Shown here: piece by piece, positions 16,472 through 23,254 of the stretch | Position numbering within the stretch: the stretch's first letter is position 1 | Layout: every line of letters starts with the position of its first letter | Origin: a virus | DNA length: 41,474 nt | Direction: 5' to 3' (one strand) | IMG/VR virus record: IMGVR_UViG_3300033571_028522 | Coordinates: 1-41,474 of that record | The notes under the pieces: generated by a model | The model's database searches: none | What the model saw: the letters and a program-made list of their open reading frames with translations, nothing else | Told to the model about the DNA's origin: nothing | Translations under genes and position numbers: made by a program

Positions 16472-16663
16472 ATGAATTTATTACAAAATACACCTATATC
16501 ATGCAGAGTATGCAATGCTGTGTCATATGGCAGAGAATCTCCTATAAGACAAAATGATGGCTCTTTAGTCATGGAATGTCAATGGAGATGCAGCAGATGT
16601 GGAACATACTTAAAAAGAGGAATTACTAAAATAATAGAAAAACCTAAAAATGAAAACAAGTAA
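16472..16663 (+). CDS. Small zinc-ribbon-like protein
   Basis: A 63-residue protein with two CxxC pairs, 'SCRVCNAVSYG' and 'RCSRCGTYLKRG', the pattern of a single zinc ribbon. It could bind nucleic acid or act as an adaptor for RNA polymerase. It overlaps the next gene by 14 nt. Confidence 0.6.
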   Translation: MNLLQNTPISCRVCNAVSYGRESPIRQNDGSLVMECQWRCSRCGTYLKRGITKIIEKPKNENK

Positions 16664-17039
16664 AAAAATATTAATAATAACAGTCTCTCTGTTGATAACA
16701 ACATTTATAAGTGCTAGTATTGCTGGAGGTCTGTGTTTTTTGTGGAATTGGAGCTTTTGGCCAGTATTTTGGATGTTATCAGGAACACAGATACTAGGTT
16801 CTTTGTGGTATGATAAATATTATGAGTCTTCTAAATTACTCAAATCAGTAGAAGAATATACTAATAAACCTTATAAAAAATATATAGTCCCATTAAATTG
16901 TGCTCATTGTGGTAATGTAGTAGAAGTGGAAACAGATTTGAATTACACAGAATTTAAATGTGAGAATTGTAAAAAATATAATGGTTTGCATGTAAACTTT
17001 ATGGCTGCTGCAATAACAGAACCTATAAATCAAGCATAA
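16650..17039 (+). CDS. Membrane protein with C-terminal zinc ribbon
   Basis: A 129-residue protein with two hydrophobic segments (about residues 7-30 and 33-50) followed by a cytoplasmic zinc ribbon, 'NCAHCGNVVEV' and 'KCENCKKYNG'. Overlap with the upstream zinc-ribbon gene and a 2-nt gap to the next gene place it firmly in the operon. No specific function is known. Confidence 0.6.
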   Translation: MKTSKKILIITVSLLITTFISASIAGGLCFLWNWSFWPVFWMLSGTQILGSLWYDKYYESSKLLKSVEEYTNKPYKKYIVPLNCAHCGNVVEVETDLNYTEFKCENCKKYNGLHVNFMAAAITEPINQA

Positions 17040-17041
17040 TT

Positions 17042-17479
17042 ATGAGTTTTCTTAAACCTGATTTTGATTACAATCCTTTGAATGTTATGTATGAACCTCC
17101 TGATCAACAGGAGGTATCTCCTTCAAAAATATATGAAAGCAAATCCATCCTACAAAATGACATAAAACAGTTTTGTAAAGATATTACAGATTATGAGCTA
17201 TATAGATTTTATGGTAATTCTTCAATTTCATTTAGAACAAATACTAATGTTTTTGACAGTGTAGCTTTTTTAGAAAAATTCAATGATGCATTTATTTTTA
17301 GTTTAAAGAAAAATTTTCCAGAAATTTCACCTGAAAGCATACAAGAAATTCAAGAAAATGCTGAAAATTTTCAAAATTCTGTTGCAAAAACTCTAAAATA
17401 TAGTAATGTTGAAAACAAATATTTGTTAGCATTATCTCTAGGTATTATAGAGAGTATGTTAGAATATGAGAATTACTAA
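17042..17479 (+). CDS. Hypothetical protein
   Basis: A 145-residue, mostly helical acidic protein with no recognised motif. It contains the phrase 'YEPPDQQEVSPSKIYES' in its proline-rich N-terminal part. Flanked within 2 nt on both sides by genes of the same operon. Confidence 0.5.
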   Translation: MSFLKPDFDYNPLNVMYEPPDQQEVSPSKIYESKSILQNDIKQFCKDITDYELYRFYGNSSISFRTNTNVFDSVAFLEKFNDAFIFSLKKNFPEISPESIQEIQENAENFQNSVAKTLKYSNVENKYLLALSLGIIESMLEYENY

Positions 17480-17480
17480 A

Positions 17481-18020
17481 ATGGAAGACACCAACAACAT
17501 AAACTTGCCAGATTTACCAAAAAAATCTGACAAAAAAACAAAAACCAAAGATAAACCAATCGAAAACCAAATCTTGCCAAGAACCAACAGAGATTTAGTT
17601 TGTATTTACTGCGAAAATGAAAAAATTTTAAATCCTGATCAATATCAGGCTCTTTATGATTTACATGGTAGTGAAGAAAAAATAAAGGATGAGTTTTTTT
17701 GCAAACCATGTGAGATGCAAATGAAAAACAACCCATTCAAATTTTGGACAATCTATGGTAATCAATTTAAGACTTTATTAAAAAATCTCAAAACAACTTT
17801 TGAAATTTATAAAACAAGTAGTCATTCTTTAGAAGATGCAACAGCACTTCAAAATATGACATTATCTTTTTTAAAAGAGTGTAATATAAAAGAACCCAAC
17901 TTTGAGTTTATAATAGTGGATAAAAATCCAATAGGAATGACCATCAAAAGCGTGCCTTTTGTTGGAGATGTTGTATTAAATGTATATGAATCTAAAAATA
18001 ATAGAATCATCATTAGATAA
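17481..18020 (+). CDS. Hypothetical zinc-binding protein
   Basis: A 179-residue protein with a Lys/Asp-rich N-terminus and a zinc finger made from 'CIYCENEKIL' and 'FFCKPCEMQM'. The C-terminal half looks alpha/beta with 'FEFIIVDKNPIGM'. ATG 17481 starts one base after the upstream stop; an in-frame ATG at 17466 would overlap it by 14 nt. A nucleic-acid-binding role is only a guess from the zinc site. Confidence 0.55.
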   Translation: MEDTNNINLPDLPKKSDKKTKTKDKPIENQILPRTNRDLVCIYCENEKILNPDQYQALYDLHGSEEKIKDEFFCKPCEMQMKNNPFKFWTIYGNQFKTLLKNLKTTFEIYKTSSHSLEDATALQNMTLSFLKECNIKEPNFEFIIVDKNPIGMTIKSVPFVGDVVLNVYESKNNRIIIR

Positions 18021-18297
18021 ACCAAATTGCAAAAAAATGAATTTACAAACATTTTGTAATTGGTTTGCGTTGTGCAATGCATTGAAATTTATTAATAATG
18101 GTTGTGAATTATCTGGTAAATATGTGGATGAAAATGATTTAGACTACAGAGGAATCATAAATTATGTGAATAGTGTTGGAGGAGATATTATGACTTGTGT
18201 AAAACAAACAAAAGGAATACCATTCAAATATTCTCTAAACAATAAAACGGATGATTTTGAAATAGAAGATATTTCTTATGAATTTCTGAGTAAATAA
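17980..18297 (+). CDS. Hypothetical protein
   Basis: A 105-residue ORF overlapping the upstream gene by 41 nt. An in-frame Met at 18037 would give an 86-residue protein with no overlap, beginning 'MNLQTFCNWFALCNALKF'. I cannot decide between the two. No family recognised. Confidence 0.45.
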   Translation: MYMNLKIIESSLDKPNCKKMNLQTFCNWFALCNALKFINNGCELSGKYVDENDLDYRGIINYVNSVGGDIMTCVKQTKGIPFKYSLNNKTDDFEIEDISYEFLSK

Positions 18298-18308
18298 TAA
18301 AAGTTTTT

Positions 18309-18343
18309 AATATTTTAGAATGCTTTACTGGTTTTAAAATATT
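18309..18343 (+). promoter_or_regulatory. AU-rich hairpin ahead of hsp20
   Basis: AATATTTTA at 18309-18317 pairs with TAAAATATT at 18335-18343 around a 17-nt loop, 17 nt before the Hsp20 start. It is all A-T, so it would melt easily, and may be a thermosensor or just AT-rich sequence. Confidence 0.3.
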
Positions 18344-18360
18344 GATATAAAAAATAAAAT

Positions 18361-18765
18361 ATGAGCAATATACTAAATAATCGCTGGGGTTCTCTTTTTG
18401 ATGAACCGTTCTTTCAAGACATTTTTAATGTCTTTAACACAAAAACCACCTACCCTTATAACATAGATGCTTATGAAGATCGTGTTGTTATAGAAATTCC
18501 TCTTGCAGGGTATAAAAAAGATAACATCTCTTTGGAGGTAGAAGATAACATTCTTTCCTTAAAAGTCTCTAAAAAAGAGGAAAAAGACTCAACAGGAAAA
18601 TATATGCATAAAGGAATAAGCAATAGAGACTTGTTCTTTAAGTGGAATCTACATTCTAGTCTGGATTCTGATAGCATACAGTCCACTTTTGAGGATGGTA
18701 TGCTGGTGATAACCATCAAAGGCAAACACAAAGAAAAGAATAAAAAATTGATAGAAATTAAATAA
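18361..18765 (+). CDS. Hsp20 small heat-shock protein
   Basis: A 134-residue alpha-crystallin-domain protein. 'YNIDAYEDRVVIEIPLAGYKKDNISLEV' opens the domain, 'EDNILSLKVSKKEE' follows, and 'STFEDGMLVITIKGK' carries the conserved G-x-L motif. Small heat-shock proteins are common in T4-type cyanophages and other marine myoviruses, where they probably keep phage proteins soluble during assembly. It ends the + strand operon and is followed by a strong terminator. Confidence 0.9.
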   Translation: MSNILNNRWGSLFDEPFFQDIFNVFNTKTTYPYNIDAYEDRVVIEIPLAGYKKDNISLEVEDNILSLKVSKKEEKDSTGKYMHKGISNRDLFFKWNLHSSLDSDSIQSTFEDGMLVITIKGKHKEKNKKLIEIK

Positions 18766-18768
18766 AAT

Positions 18769-18798
18769 AAAAAAGAGAGGGAATCCCCTCTCTTTTTT
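18769..18798. terminator. Terminator after hsp20
   Basis: AAAAAGAGAGGG and CCCTCTCTTTTT flank a short AAT loop, followed by a T run. Typical intrinsic terminator, with A/T flanks that would also allow leftward termination. Confidence 0.85.
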
Positions 18799-18820
18799 TT
18801 ATAGAAAAAGTGCTTTACAT

Positions 18821-18828
18821 GATAAATA
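18821..18828 (+). promoter_or_regulatory. Late-type promoter motif before the tail tube gene
   Basis: GATAAATA lies 8 nt ahead of the tail tube ATG at 18837 and directly after the upstream terminator, as expected for a late structural gene. Confidence 0.6.
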
Positions 18829-18836
18829 TCTATTAT

Positions 18837-19508
18837 ATGGCACTAGGTAGTATTAAAAAAGCTTACGATACATTCAAACAACATGATTTCTCTCGTTCTT
18901 TTCAATTAAGAATATTAGGAATGAATAATGTTCCTGATTATGTACAGAGAGAATTAATAACACAAGAAGGAAGATTATATGCTACCAGTTATGTTGTTCC
19001 CGGCAGAAGCATTCAAAACATTGATGTGCCTTTCCAAGGGTTTCAATTCAAACTTCCCGGTCAAGTAGCATATGATAGCCCTAATCCTTGGCAAATCACC
19101 TTTAGAACAGCGGGAGACTATCTTGCAAGAAATGCCTTGGAAAGATGGAGCTTTGAGACTGCTAATGATGAAACTAGCTGTGGTCGCTTTAACTTGCCAT
19201 GTGATAATACAACAATTGATATTGCTGTATTATCTCCTAAATGTGAAATTATAAGAGTATATCGTTTACATGGTGTTTATATTCAAAACGTAAGTCAAAT
19301 AGACTATAACCAAGAAAATTCAGAAGGAACCACCTTTACAGCAGCTTTCCACTACCAATACTGGAGACCAGCAGGAGGTTACGATACTGGTCTTGTGGAC
19401 TCTACAAACGTTAACAACGGTATTGTGGATGGTGTGTTTGCCACTTACGAGAGTAAGATACAACAAAGCACTGGAGAATGTCCTCCCGTGAATATCCCAA
19501 GATTATAA
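18837..19508 (+). CDS. Tail tube protein (T4 gp19 type)
   Basis: A 223-residue protein matching T4-type tail tube subunits: an N-terminal 'ALGSIKKAYDTFKQHDF', then 'QVAYDSPNPWQITFRTAGDYLARNALERW', the family's signature region (shown here in parts: YDSPNPWQITFRT and ARNALERW). It polymerises into the inner tube of the contractile tail. Start ATG 18837 is favoured over a GTG at 18810 because the late promoter motif at 18821 lies between them. It is a single-gene unit with its own late promoter and terminator. Confidence 0.85.
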   Translation: MALGSIKKAYDTFKQHDFSRSFQLRILGMNNVPDYVQRELITQEGRLYATSYVVPGRSIQNIDVPFQGFQFKLPGQVAYDSPNPWQITFRTAGDYLARNALERWSFETANDETSCGRFNLPCDNTTIDIAVLSPKCEIIRVYRLHGVYIQNVSQIDYNQENSEGTTFTAAFHYQYWRPAGGYDTGLVDSTNVNNGIVDGVFATYESKIQQSTGECPPVNIPRL

Positions 19509-19512
19509 AAAG

Positions 19513-19539
19513 AAAAACCCGCTTTTTAAGCGGGTTTTT
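19513..19539. terminator. Bidirectional terminator between tail tube and tilS
   Basis: A 12-bp stem, AAAAACCCGCTT with AAGCGGGTTTTT and a 3-nt loop, with T runs on both strands, lies between convergent genes ending at 19508 and 19526. Confidence 0.9.
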
Positions 19540-20209
19540 TATTAATCTTTTCTTTGTATTTCTTGGATACAATTGTTTTTAGATTGTAATTTTGTTGTAC
19601 AAGAGGAACAACACTAAGTCTCAACCAATTTCTTCTGTATTTTTGATCACTGTTTGTCTGGTCTTGCTCTACAAACTGCATCAAGTTGTGTTTTTGTGCA
19701 TACTCCTGCAATTCATTTTTTTCATTCAAGATGAATGGTCTAATAACATTCAAACCAAAATCAATATATTCTGTCTCCAAAGGAATGGGCAAGTATTCTG
19801 ACACTCCATTAAAGCAATTAAATAAATAGTTTTCAACAGCATCATCCAAATGATGACATGTGATAACATTTCCCAAGCCGCTCATAGCTTTGTATCTGAT
19901 TGTTCTTAAACCATTCTCTGAAAAATCATTTTCGTGTTCTTGTCTATTTTTTACCAAAAAAGGCAAATTTAAATGTTTGCACAACTCTTGTGCTTTTTTC
20001 ATCATAACATCATTCTGTGGTCTTAGTTGGTGATTAAAATGAAAACATTTCAAAGAAATTTTGGGAAATTTAGTAGCCAAGAAATGCACACAAGAAACAC
20101 TATCAACACCTGATGAGAGTGCAACTGTTGCTCCTTGCTGTTTGATTTTATTTAATAGACTTGGAATGATGTTCATGTTTGAACATAACTCCTTGCTATG
20201 TTTAGTCAA
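19526..20209 (-). CDS. tilS: tRNA(Ile)-lysidine synthetase-like protein (short TilS)
   Basis: A 227-residue PP-loop ATPase. 'VALSSGVDSVSCVHFL' is the P-loop (SGGxDS variant), 'CHHLDDAVENYLFNCFNG' is the TilS catalytic motif, and 'DQTNSDQKYRRNWLR' matches the 'D-x-S/T-N-x-D-x-x-x-x-R-N' segment specific to TilS. It would use ATP and lysine to convert C34 of CAU-anticodon tRNA-Ile to lysidine, changing Met decoding to Ile (AUA). Only the N-terminal core is present; the C-terminal tRNA-binding domains of long TilS are missing. It overlaps the tagged metallopeptidase gene by 8 nt and lies downstream of the tRNA array that contains CAU tRNAs. Confidence 0.8.
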   Translation of the reverse strand: MTKHSKELCSNMNIIPSLLNKIKQQGATVALSSGVDSVSCVHFLATKFPKISLKCFHFNHQLRPQNDVMMKKAQELCKHLNLPFLVKNRQEHENDFSENGLRTIRYKAMSGLGNVITCHHLDDAVENYLFNCFNGVSEYLPIPLETEYIDFGLNVIRPFILNEKNELQEYAQKHNLMQFVEQDQTNSDQKYRRNWLRLSVVPLVQQNYNLKTIVSKKYKEKINKKPA

Positions 20210-20933
20210 TACCTTTTTCTGCTAACTCTGCTACTGTGGTATATATTATTTTAATAACACTGATTTTGTTTTCTCTTGTTAAATTTTTTATAAAAGGAGT
20301 ATCCTTGATAAAATTGAATATTTCTCTGCTAGCACTTTTTAGATTTTTCTGTTTTATATAAAATTTAAAAGCTTGTGAACTATCAGTGGTATCTTTTAAA
20401 ACATCATAAACATATCTGGTAATGTATGCATTCATCTCTTCATCAGCATTATAATATTGTTTCTTATCCTTGACATCATATTTTGGTTTGTATTTTAATA
20501 CATCTTTTACTATATCCTCGTATGCATGAGTTAATTCATGTGAAATAATATTTTTTATATATTTTGGAAGACTTTTATTAACAAAATCTTCAAATTTTCT
20601 TTCTTTGTAGTAATTATTTTCTTTTTTTGATGTATTGATATAAACCTCTATTCTTCCATTTTGGTCTTGTGTTTTATCAAAGTAAAGGGCGTTGAAATTT
20701 TTTTCCACACCATAATTTTTTATATACTCTAACGCTGGTTTACTATATCCTTTATAAAATTTTATATCCAAATCATAGTCATCCCCTAATTTTACAGTAT
20801 AGGTTTTTCCCGGTTTTACTGATCCTGTTTTTTCAATTTCATTTTTCAATTCTTGTAAAACAAGAGTTGTTAATTTAAATAAATTTGTAAAAAATGCTCT
20901 TTCTTTTATAAGATAAAATTGTTTGTAATTCAT
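20202..20933 (-). CDS. Zinc metallopeptidase-like protein with capsid-targeting-like leader
   Basis: A 243-residue protein with a zincin motif: 'IISHELTHAYEDI' (HExxH) and a likely third ligand Glu in 'YYNADEEMNAYITRY' 20-30 residues later, as in gluzincins. The leader 'MNYKQFYLIKERAFF' matches the MKF/MNF-x-x-FY tag of the genes at 5206-8747 although it is 12 kb away, and 'IKE' (9-11) would be a prohead-protease-type site. A protease packaged in the capsid and injected is an attractive inference. ATG 20933 follows GATAAATA by 5 nt. Confidence 0.65.
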   Translation of the reverse strand: MNYKQFYLIKERAFFTNLFKLTTLVLQELKNEIEKTGSVKPGKTYTVKLGDDYDLDIKFYKGYSKPALEYIKNYGVEKNFNALYFDKTQDQNGRIEVYINTSKKENNYYKERKFEDFVNKSLPKYIKNIISHELTHAYEDIVKDVLKYKPKYDVKDKKQYYNADEEMNAYITRYVYDVLKDTTDSSQAFKFYIKQKNLKSASREIFNFIKDTPFIKNLTRENKISVIKIIYTTVAELAEKGID

Positions 20934-20938
20934 AAAAA

Positions 20939-20946
20939 TATTTATC
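20939..20946 (-). promoter_or_regulatory. Late-type promoter motif before the metallopeptidase gene
   Basis: GATAAATA on the minus strand, 5 nt before ATG 20933; it overlaps the foot of the preceding terminator hairpin. Confidence 0.55.
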
Positions 20947-20977
20947 CCGTTTTGGACTTTTCTCCAAAACGGGATAA
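20942..20977 (-). terminator. Terminator upstream of the metallopeptidase gene
   Basis: A perfect 15-bp stem (20942-20956 with 20963-20977) and 6-nt loop, after the gene ending at 21005 on the minus strand. The stem contains CCCG/CGGG. Its distal foot merges with the GATAAATA promoter motif. Confidence 0.75.
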
Positions 20978-21004
20978 TTTTAATATTACTTTTACTAATT
21001 TAGT

Positions 21005-21337
21005 TTATAGATGTTTTTCTATATAAGAGGCAATCCATTTGAAACTCATGCCTCTATCATTAAAATCAATCAATTTTTCAACCAGATTAGTATCACTTGC
21101 AAGAATGGAAGGAACAAAACGATGTTGTTTTGTTGGAACTGCTTTATTAGCAATTTTTGTATTTTTCACTCCAACAATTCTGTGTGCTACACCAATAGGA
21201 TCATATGATTTTGATAAAGTATCATACATGGACCCATTACCTTGCTTGTATTTACCACTTCTCAAAGCCTTTACCCATTTTTGTTTAAAGCTTTCAGAGA
21301 TATTATTATTTTTTGTTTTTTGTATTACTTGTTCCAT
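21005..21337 (-). CDS. Conserved phage hypothetical protein
   Basis: A 110-residue protein. 'FKQKWVKALRSGKYKQGNG' is a phrase seen in many phage hypotheticals ('W-x-x-A-L-R-S-G-x-Y-x-Q-x-x-G'), followed by 'SYDPIGVAHRIVGV' in place of the usual 'CCLGV' segment. No function is known for this family. It precedes the terminator at 20942-20977. Confidence 0.6.
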   Translation of the reverse strand: MEQVIQKTKNNNISESFKQKWVKALRSGKYKQGNGSMYDTLSKSYDPIGVAHRIVGVKNTKIANKAVPTKQHRFVPSILASDTNLVEKLIDFNDRGMSFKWIASYIEKHL

Positions 21338-21374
21338 AAGACTTCTAATATAACACTTTTCCTGTATTGATCAA

Positions 21375-21590
21375 CTAAAATCTTTTTATTATTCTACCTT
21401 TTGATAAATCTGTTGGGGAAAATTCCACTAAAACAGCATCACCCACATCAGGTTTAATAAAATTTTTACTCATTTTTCCACTAACATAACAGATTGCTTC
21501 TTTATCAACATTATCTAGCTTAACGTTGTACATGGCATTACAAAAAAGTTTTGTTACTTTTCCTTTACATTCTATATTTTGTGTTTTCAT
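21375..21590 (-). CDS. infA: Translation initiation factor IF-1
   Basis: A 71-residue protein, the exact size of bacterial IF-1, and alignable from end to end without gaps: 'NIECKGKVTKLFCNAMYNV', 'YVSGKMSKNFIKPDVGD' and 'VEFSPTDLSKGRIIKR' correspond to the NIEMQGTV, HISGKMRKNYI and VELTPYDLSKGRI stretches of E. coli IF-1. This OB-fold protein occupies the ribosomal A site with IF-2 and IF-3 and controls start-codon choice. Its ATG lies 7 nt after the CCA of tRNA-Leu(CAA). A phage IF-1 next to an initiator-like tRNA and leaderless-looking genes suggests control of initiation. Confidence 0.9.
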   Translation of the reverse strand: MKTQNIECKGKVTKLFCNAMYNVKLDNVDKEAICYVSGKMSKNFIKPDVGDAVLVEFSPTDLSKGRIIKRF

Positions 21591-21597
21591 TAATTAT

Positions 21598-21673
21598 TGG
21601 TGCTCTTTGTGGGACTCGAACCCACACTATACAGATTTTGAGTCTGTCTCCTCTGCCATTGGGATAAAAGAGC
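21598..21673 (-). tRNA. tRNA-Leu(CAA), short variable arm
   Basis: Acceptor GCTCTTT/AAAGAGC, A73, CCA encoded. The anticodon arm is ACAGA/TCTGT with loop CTCAAAA (anticodon CAA). The variable loop is only 5 nt (ATAGT), whereas bacterial tRNA-Leu normally has a long variable arm. T loop TTCGAGT. The gene upstream (stop at 21627) runs 47 nt into it. Confidence 0.8.
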
Positions 21674-21881
21674 ATAAGATTTCCGCCATATCTTGATCGG
21701 TCATACCAGCTTTGTATAAACCGTGTGTATTTAGTAAATTTCTTATTTGTTTTTTCAAAAATGTTGCTTGTTTTATATAAGAGTTTAATACATTTCCTAT
21801 AAACTCTTCTTCATTTTCTATCACTCTATCATTAGGAAATGCTGGCAACAAATAAGAGAAACGATCTTTTAATGTTTTCAT
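21627..21881 (-). CDS. Hypothetical protein squeezed between two tRNAs
   Basis: An 84-residue protein beginning 'MKTLKDRFSYLLPAFPND', largely helical, with no known family. Its ATG directly follows the CCA of tRNA-Arg (CCA|ATG), and its last 47 nt lie inside tRNA-Leu(CAA). Cleavage at the tRNA-Arg 3' end would give a leaderless mRNA. Excising tRNA-Leu would remove the stop codon, so mRNA and tRNA from one transcript may exclude each other. Confidence 0.55.
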   Translation of the reverse strand: MKTLKDRFSYLLPAFPNDRVIENEEEFIGNVLNSYIKQATFLKKQIRNLLNTHGLYKAGMTDQDMAEILCSFIPMAEETDSKSV

Positions 21882-21957
21882 TGGCGTCTCTTGAAGGACT
21901 TGAACCCTCATCTTCACGTTCGTAATGTGAAATACTATCCAGTTATACTAAAGAGAC
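21882..21957 (-). tRNA. tRNA-Arg(ACG)
   Basis: Acceptor GTCTCTT/AAGAGAC, G73, CCA encoded. Anticodon loop TTACGAA (anticodon ACG) on a stem with one A-C mismatch at the loop. T arm GAGGG/CCTTC with TTCAAGT. To read CGC or CGA it would need A34-to-inosine editing. Confidence 0.75.
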
Positions 21958-21962
21958 AACTA

Positions 21963-21970
21963 TATTTATT
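21963..21970 (-). promoter_or_regulatory. Late-type motif AATAAATA before tRNA-Arg
   Basis: AATAAATA ends 5 nt before the tRNA-Arg 5' end, the same spacing as before protein start codons, so the transcript would begin at about the mature tRNA 5' end. It overlaps the end of the MazG-like gene. Confidence 0.45.
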
Positions 21971-22226
21971 CTGAAATATTTTTGATTCTAGTCCCATCAA
22001 CAAAAGCTCCTTTGGAGCTTTCTTTCATTTTCAAAAGATTTTTCAAGGAAATTTTGTGTTTTGTTTCTGAATATGCTTCTATTGCTCCTATCAAATCACA
22101 TAATTCACAAAGAATTAGCACTGGATTATCTTGTTCAACACCATCCATCAATTCTTCATATTCTTCGGTAATTTTAGAAATTTCCCCCCATTTACCTTTT
22201 TTTATTTTTCTTTTGTGAATACCCAT
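21966..22226 (-). CDS. MazG-like / nucleotide pyrophosphohydrolase-like small protein
   Basis: An 86-residue protein with 'EISKITEEYEELMDGVEQDN' and 'ELCDLIGAIEAYSE', the paired acidic helices (E-x-x-E-x-x-E...E-x-x-D) that bind Mg2+ in all-alpha NTP pyrophosphatases of the MazG type. It probably hydrolyses a nucleoside triphosphate to the monophosphate. Start ATG 22226 is chosen because upstream codons belong to tRNA-Ser. Confidence 0.65.
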   Translation of the reverse strand: MGIHKRKIKKGKWGEISKITEEYEELMDGVEQDNPVLILCELCDLIGAIEAYSETKHKISLKNLLKMKESSKGAFVDGTRIKNISE

Positions 22227-22257
22227 AAACAAATTATAATTTTGGTTTAATAAAATT

Positions 22258-22349
22258 TGGCAGAGAGTATTGGAATTGAACCAATGCAGCCTTTTTAGGG
22301 GCTGGCTTCCGCTTTCCAAGTGGACACATTACCTCTCTGTCAACTCTCT
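22258..22349 (-). tRNA. tRNA-Ser(GGA)
   Basis: Acceptor AGAGAGT/ACTCTCT, G73, CCA encoded. Anticodon loop TTGGAAA (GGA). Long variable arm CAGCC/GGCTG, identical to that of tRNA-Ser(GCT) at 23430, which points to a duplication. T loop TTCAATT. Confidence 0.85.
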
Positions 22350-22352
22350 GAA

Positions 22353-22423
22353 TGATTCTCCCTTGGCTCGAACAGGGAATCCACTGCAACATATACGCAA
22401 TTGTAATACCGTTATACTAGAAT
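22353..22423 (-). pseudogene. Degenerate tRNA
   Basis: Acceptor GATTCT/AGAATC and a T loop containing TTCGAGC remain, but the anticodon loop would need about 11 nt, the T loop is enlarged and no CCA is encoded. Probably a decayed tRNA gene; I cannot read an anticodon safely. Confidence 0.45.
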
Positions 22424-22432
22424 CAAATAAAA

Positions 22433-22508
22433 TGGTGTTTCGTAAAGGATTTGAACCTTTCTATTATCACTTATGAGGTGATCGCTTAAGCCACTCAGCC
22501 AACGAAAC
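22433..22508 (-). tRNA. tRNA with CAT anticodon (Met or Ile2)
   Basis: Acceptor GTTTCGT/ACGAAAC, A73, CCA encoded. Anticodon arm ATCAC/GTGAT with CTCATAA (CAT). T arm AAAGG/CCTTT with TTCAAAT. It has a fully paired 1-72, so it is not an initiator. It is one of two elongator-type CAT tRNAs here; with TilS encoded nearby, one of them may be tRNA-Ile2. Confidence 0.85.
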
Positions 22509-22516
22509 ATGTTAAA

Positions 22517-22524
22517 TATTTATT
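22517..22524 (-). promoter_or_regulatory. Late-type motif AATAAATA before tRNA(CAT)
   Basis: AATAAATA ends 8 nt before the 5' end of the CAT tRNA; it overlaps the stop codon of the endonuclease gene. Confidence 0.4.
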
Positions 22525-23092
22525 CCACACAATAACCGGAAGCACTTATTAAATTCATATCTTTTAATATGTTTTTATCCCATATTTCTATATTGATATA
22601 AGGATATTCCTTAACAAACATATTAAATTTTATTTTATTATTCTGTCTAAAATAACCCTTAACTTCTATAAATTTTTTAATAGTATTATTTTCTATTATA
22701 CAAAAATCAGGAGTATATGTTCTACCATCGGATAATTTGAATTGTTGTTTTCCATATTCCCATACTATATTATTCTTATCTAACCATTTTGCTACTGCTA
22801 CTTCCCAAGAAGAATCAAATCTTACGTCTTTATAAAAAGATTGTCTATCTACTCTATGGTTTGCATTTTTATTACCCATCATGGAAAGAGATATTTTTTT
22901 CTTTGTCTCTTCTGTGTGTTTTATTTCAGGATATACTAATGATCCGTTTCTATATTTTTCTTTTAATAATTTGCCTTGGCAAGCATGTGAACAAAGACCT
23001 CTGCTATTAGCGTTTTTATTAGCCGTATATATTTTATTACATACTTGGCATGTTTTTAATATTTTTTTCTTTACACGTTTTTTATTACTCAT
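22520..23092 (-). CDS. Free-standing homing endonuclease, NUMOD3 + PD-(D/E)XK type
   Basis: A 190-residue protein: an N-terminal zinc finger ('CQVCNKIYTANKNANSRGLC'), a NUMOD3-type DNA-binding segment ('HTEETKKKISLSMMGNKNAN') and a PD-(D/E)XK nuclease core ('TYTPDFCIIEN' and 'KFIEVKGYF', with D, E and K in place). It lies between tRNA-Tyr and a CAT tRNA, a typical landing spot for homing endonucleases. An alternative ATG at 23149, one nt after the CCA of tRNA-Tyr and in frame, would add 19 residues. Confidence 0.75.
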   Translation of the reverse strand: MSNKKRVKKKILKTCQVCNKIYTANKNANSRGLCSHACQGKLLKEKYRNGSLVYPEIKHTEETKKKISLSMMGNKNANHRVDRQSFYKDVRFDSSWEVAVAKWLDKNNIVWEYGKQQFKLSDGRTYTPDFCIIENNTIKKFIEVKGYFRQNNKIKFNMFVKEYPYINIEIWDKNILKDMNLISASGYCVE

Positions 23093-23150
23093 AATAATAC
23101 TTATCAAGTAACTGAATTTTTTACTAAAACAGTTCTTCGATAAGAACATC

Positions 23151-23243
23151 TGGTGAGTGAAGTAGGAATTGAACCTACAATGTTTACCCAGAGGGACTTG
23201 GTTTACAGCCAAGCACTACACCACCAATCGTAGCCGTTCACCC
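23151..23243 (-). tRNA. tRNA-Tyr(GTA)
   Basis: Acceptor GGGTGAA/TTCACTC (one G-U), A73, CCA encoded. Anticodon arm CTTGG/CCAAG, loop CTGTAAA (GTA). Long variable arm with CCC/GGG, as expected for bacterial Tyr. T loop TTCAATT. Confidence 0.85.
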
Positions 23244-23254
23244 ATATTTATATG

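Noticed and set aside
23245-23252. TATAAATA on the minus strand before tRNA-Tyr as its promoter
   Set aside because: Only one base separates it from the tRNA 5' end, so a start would fall inside the tRNA; probably chance.
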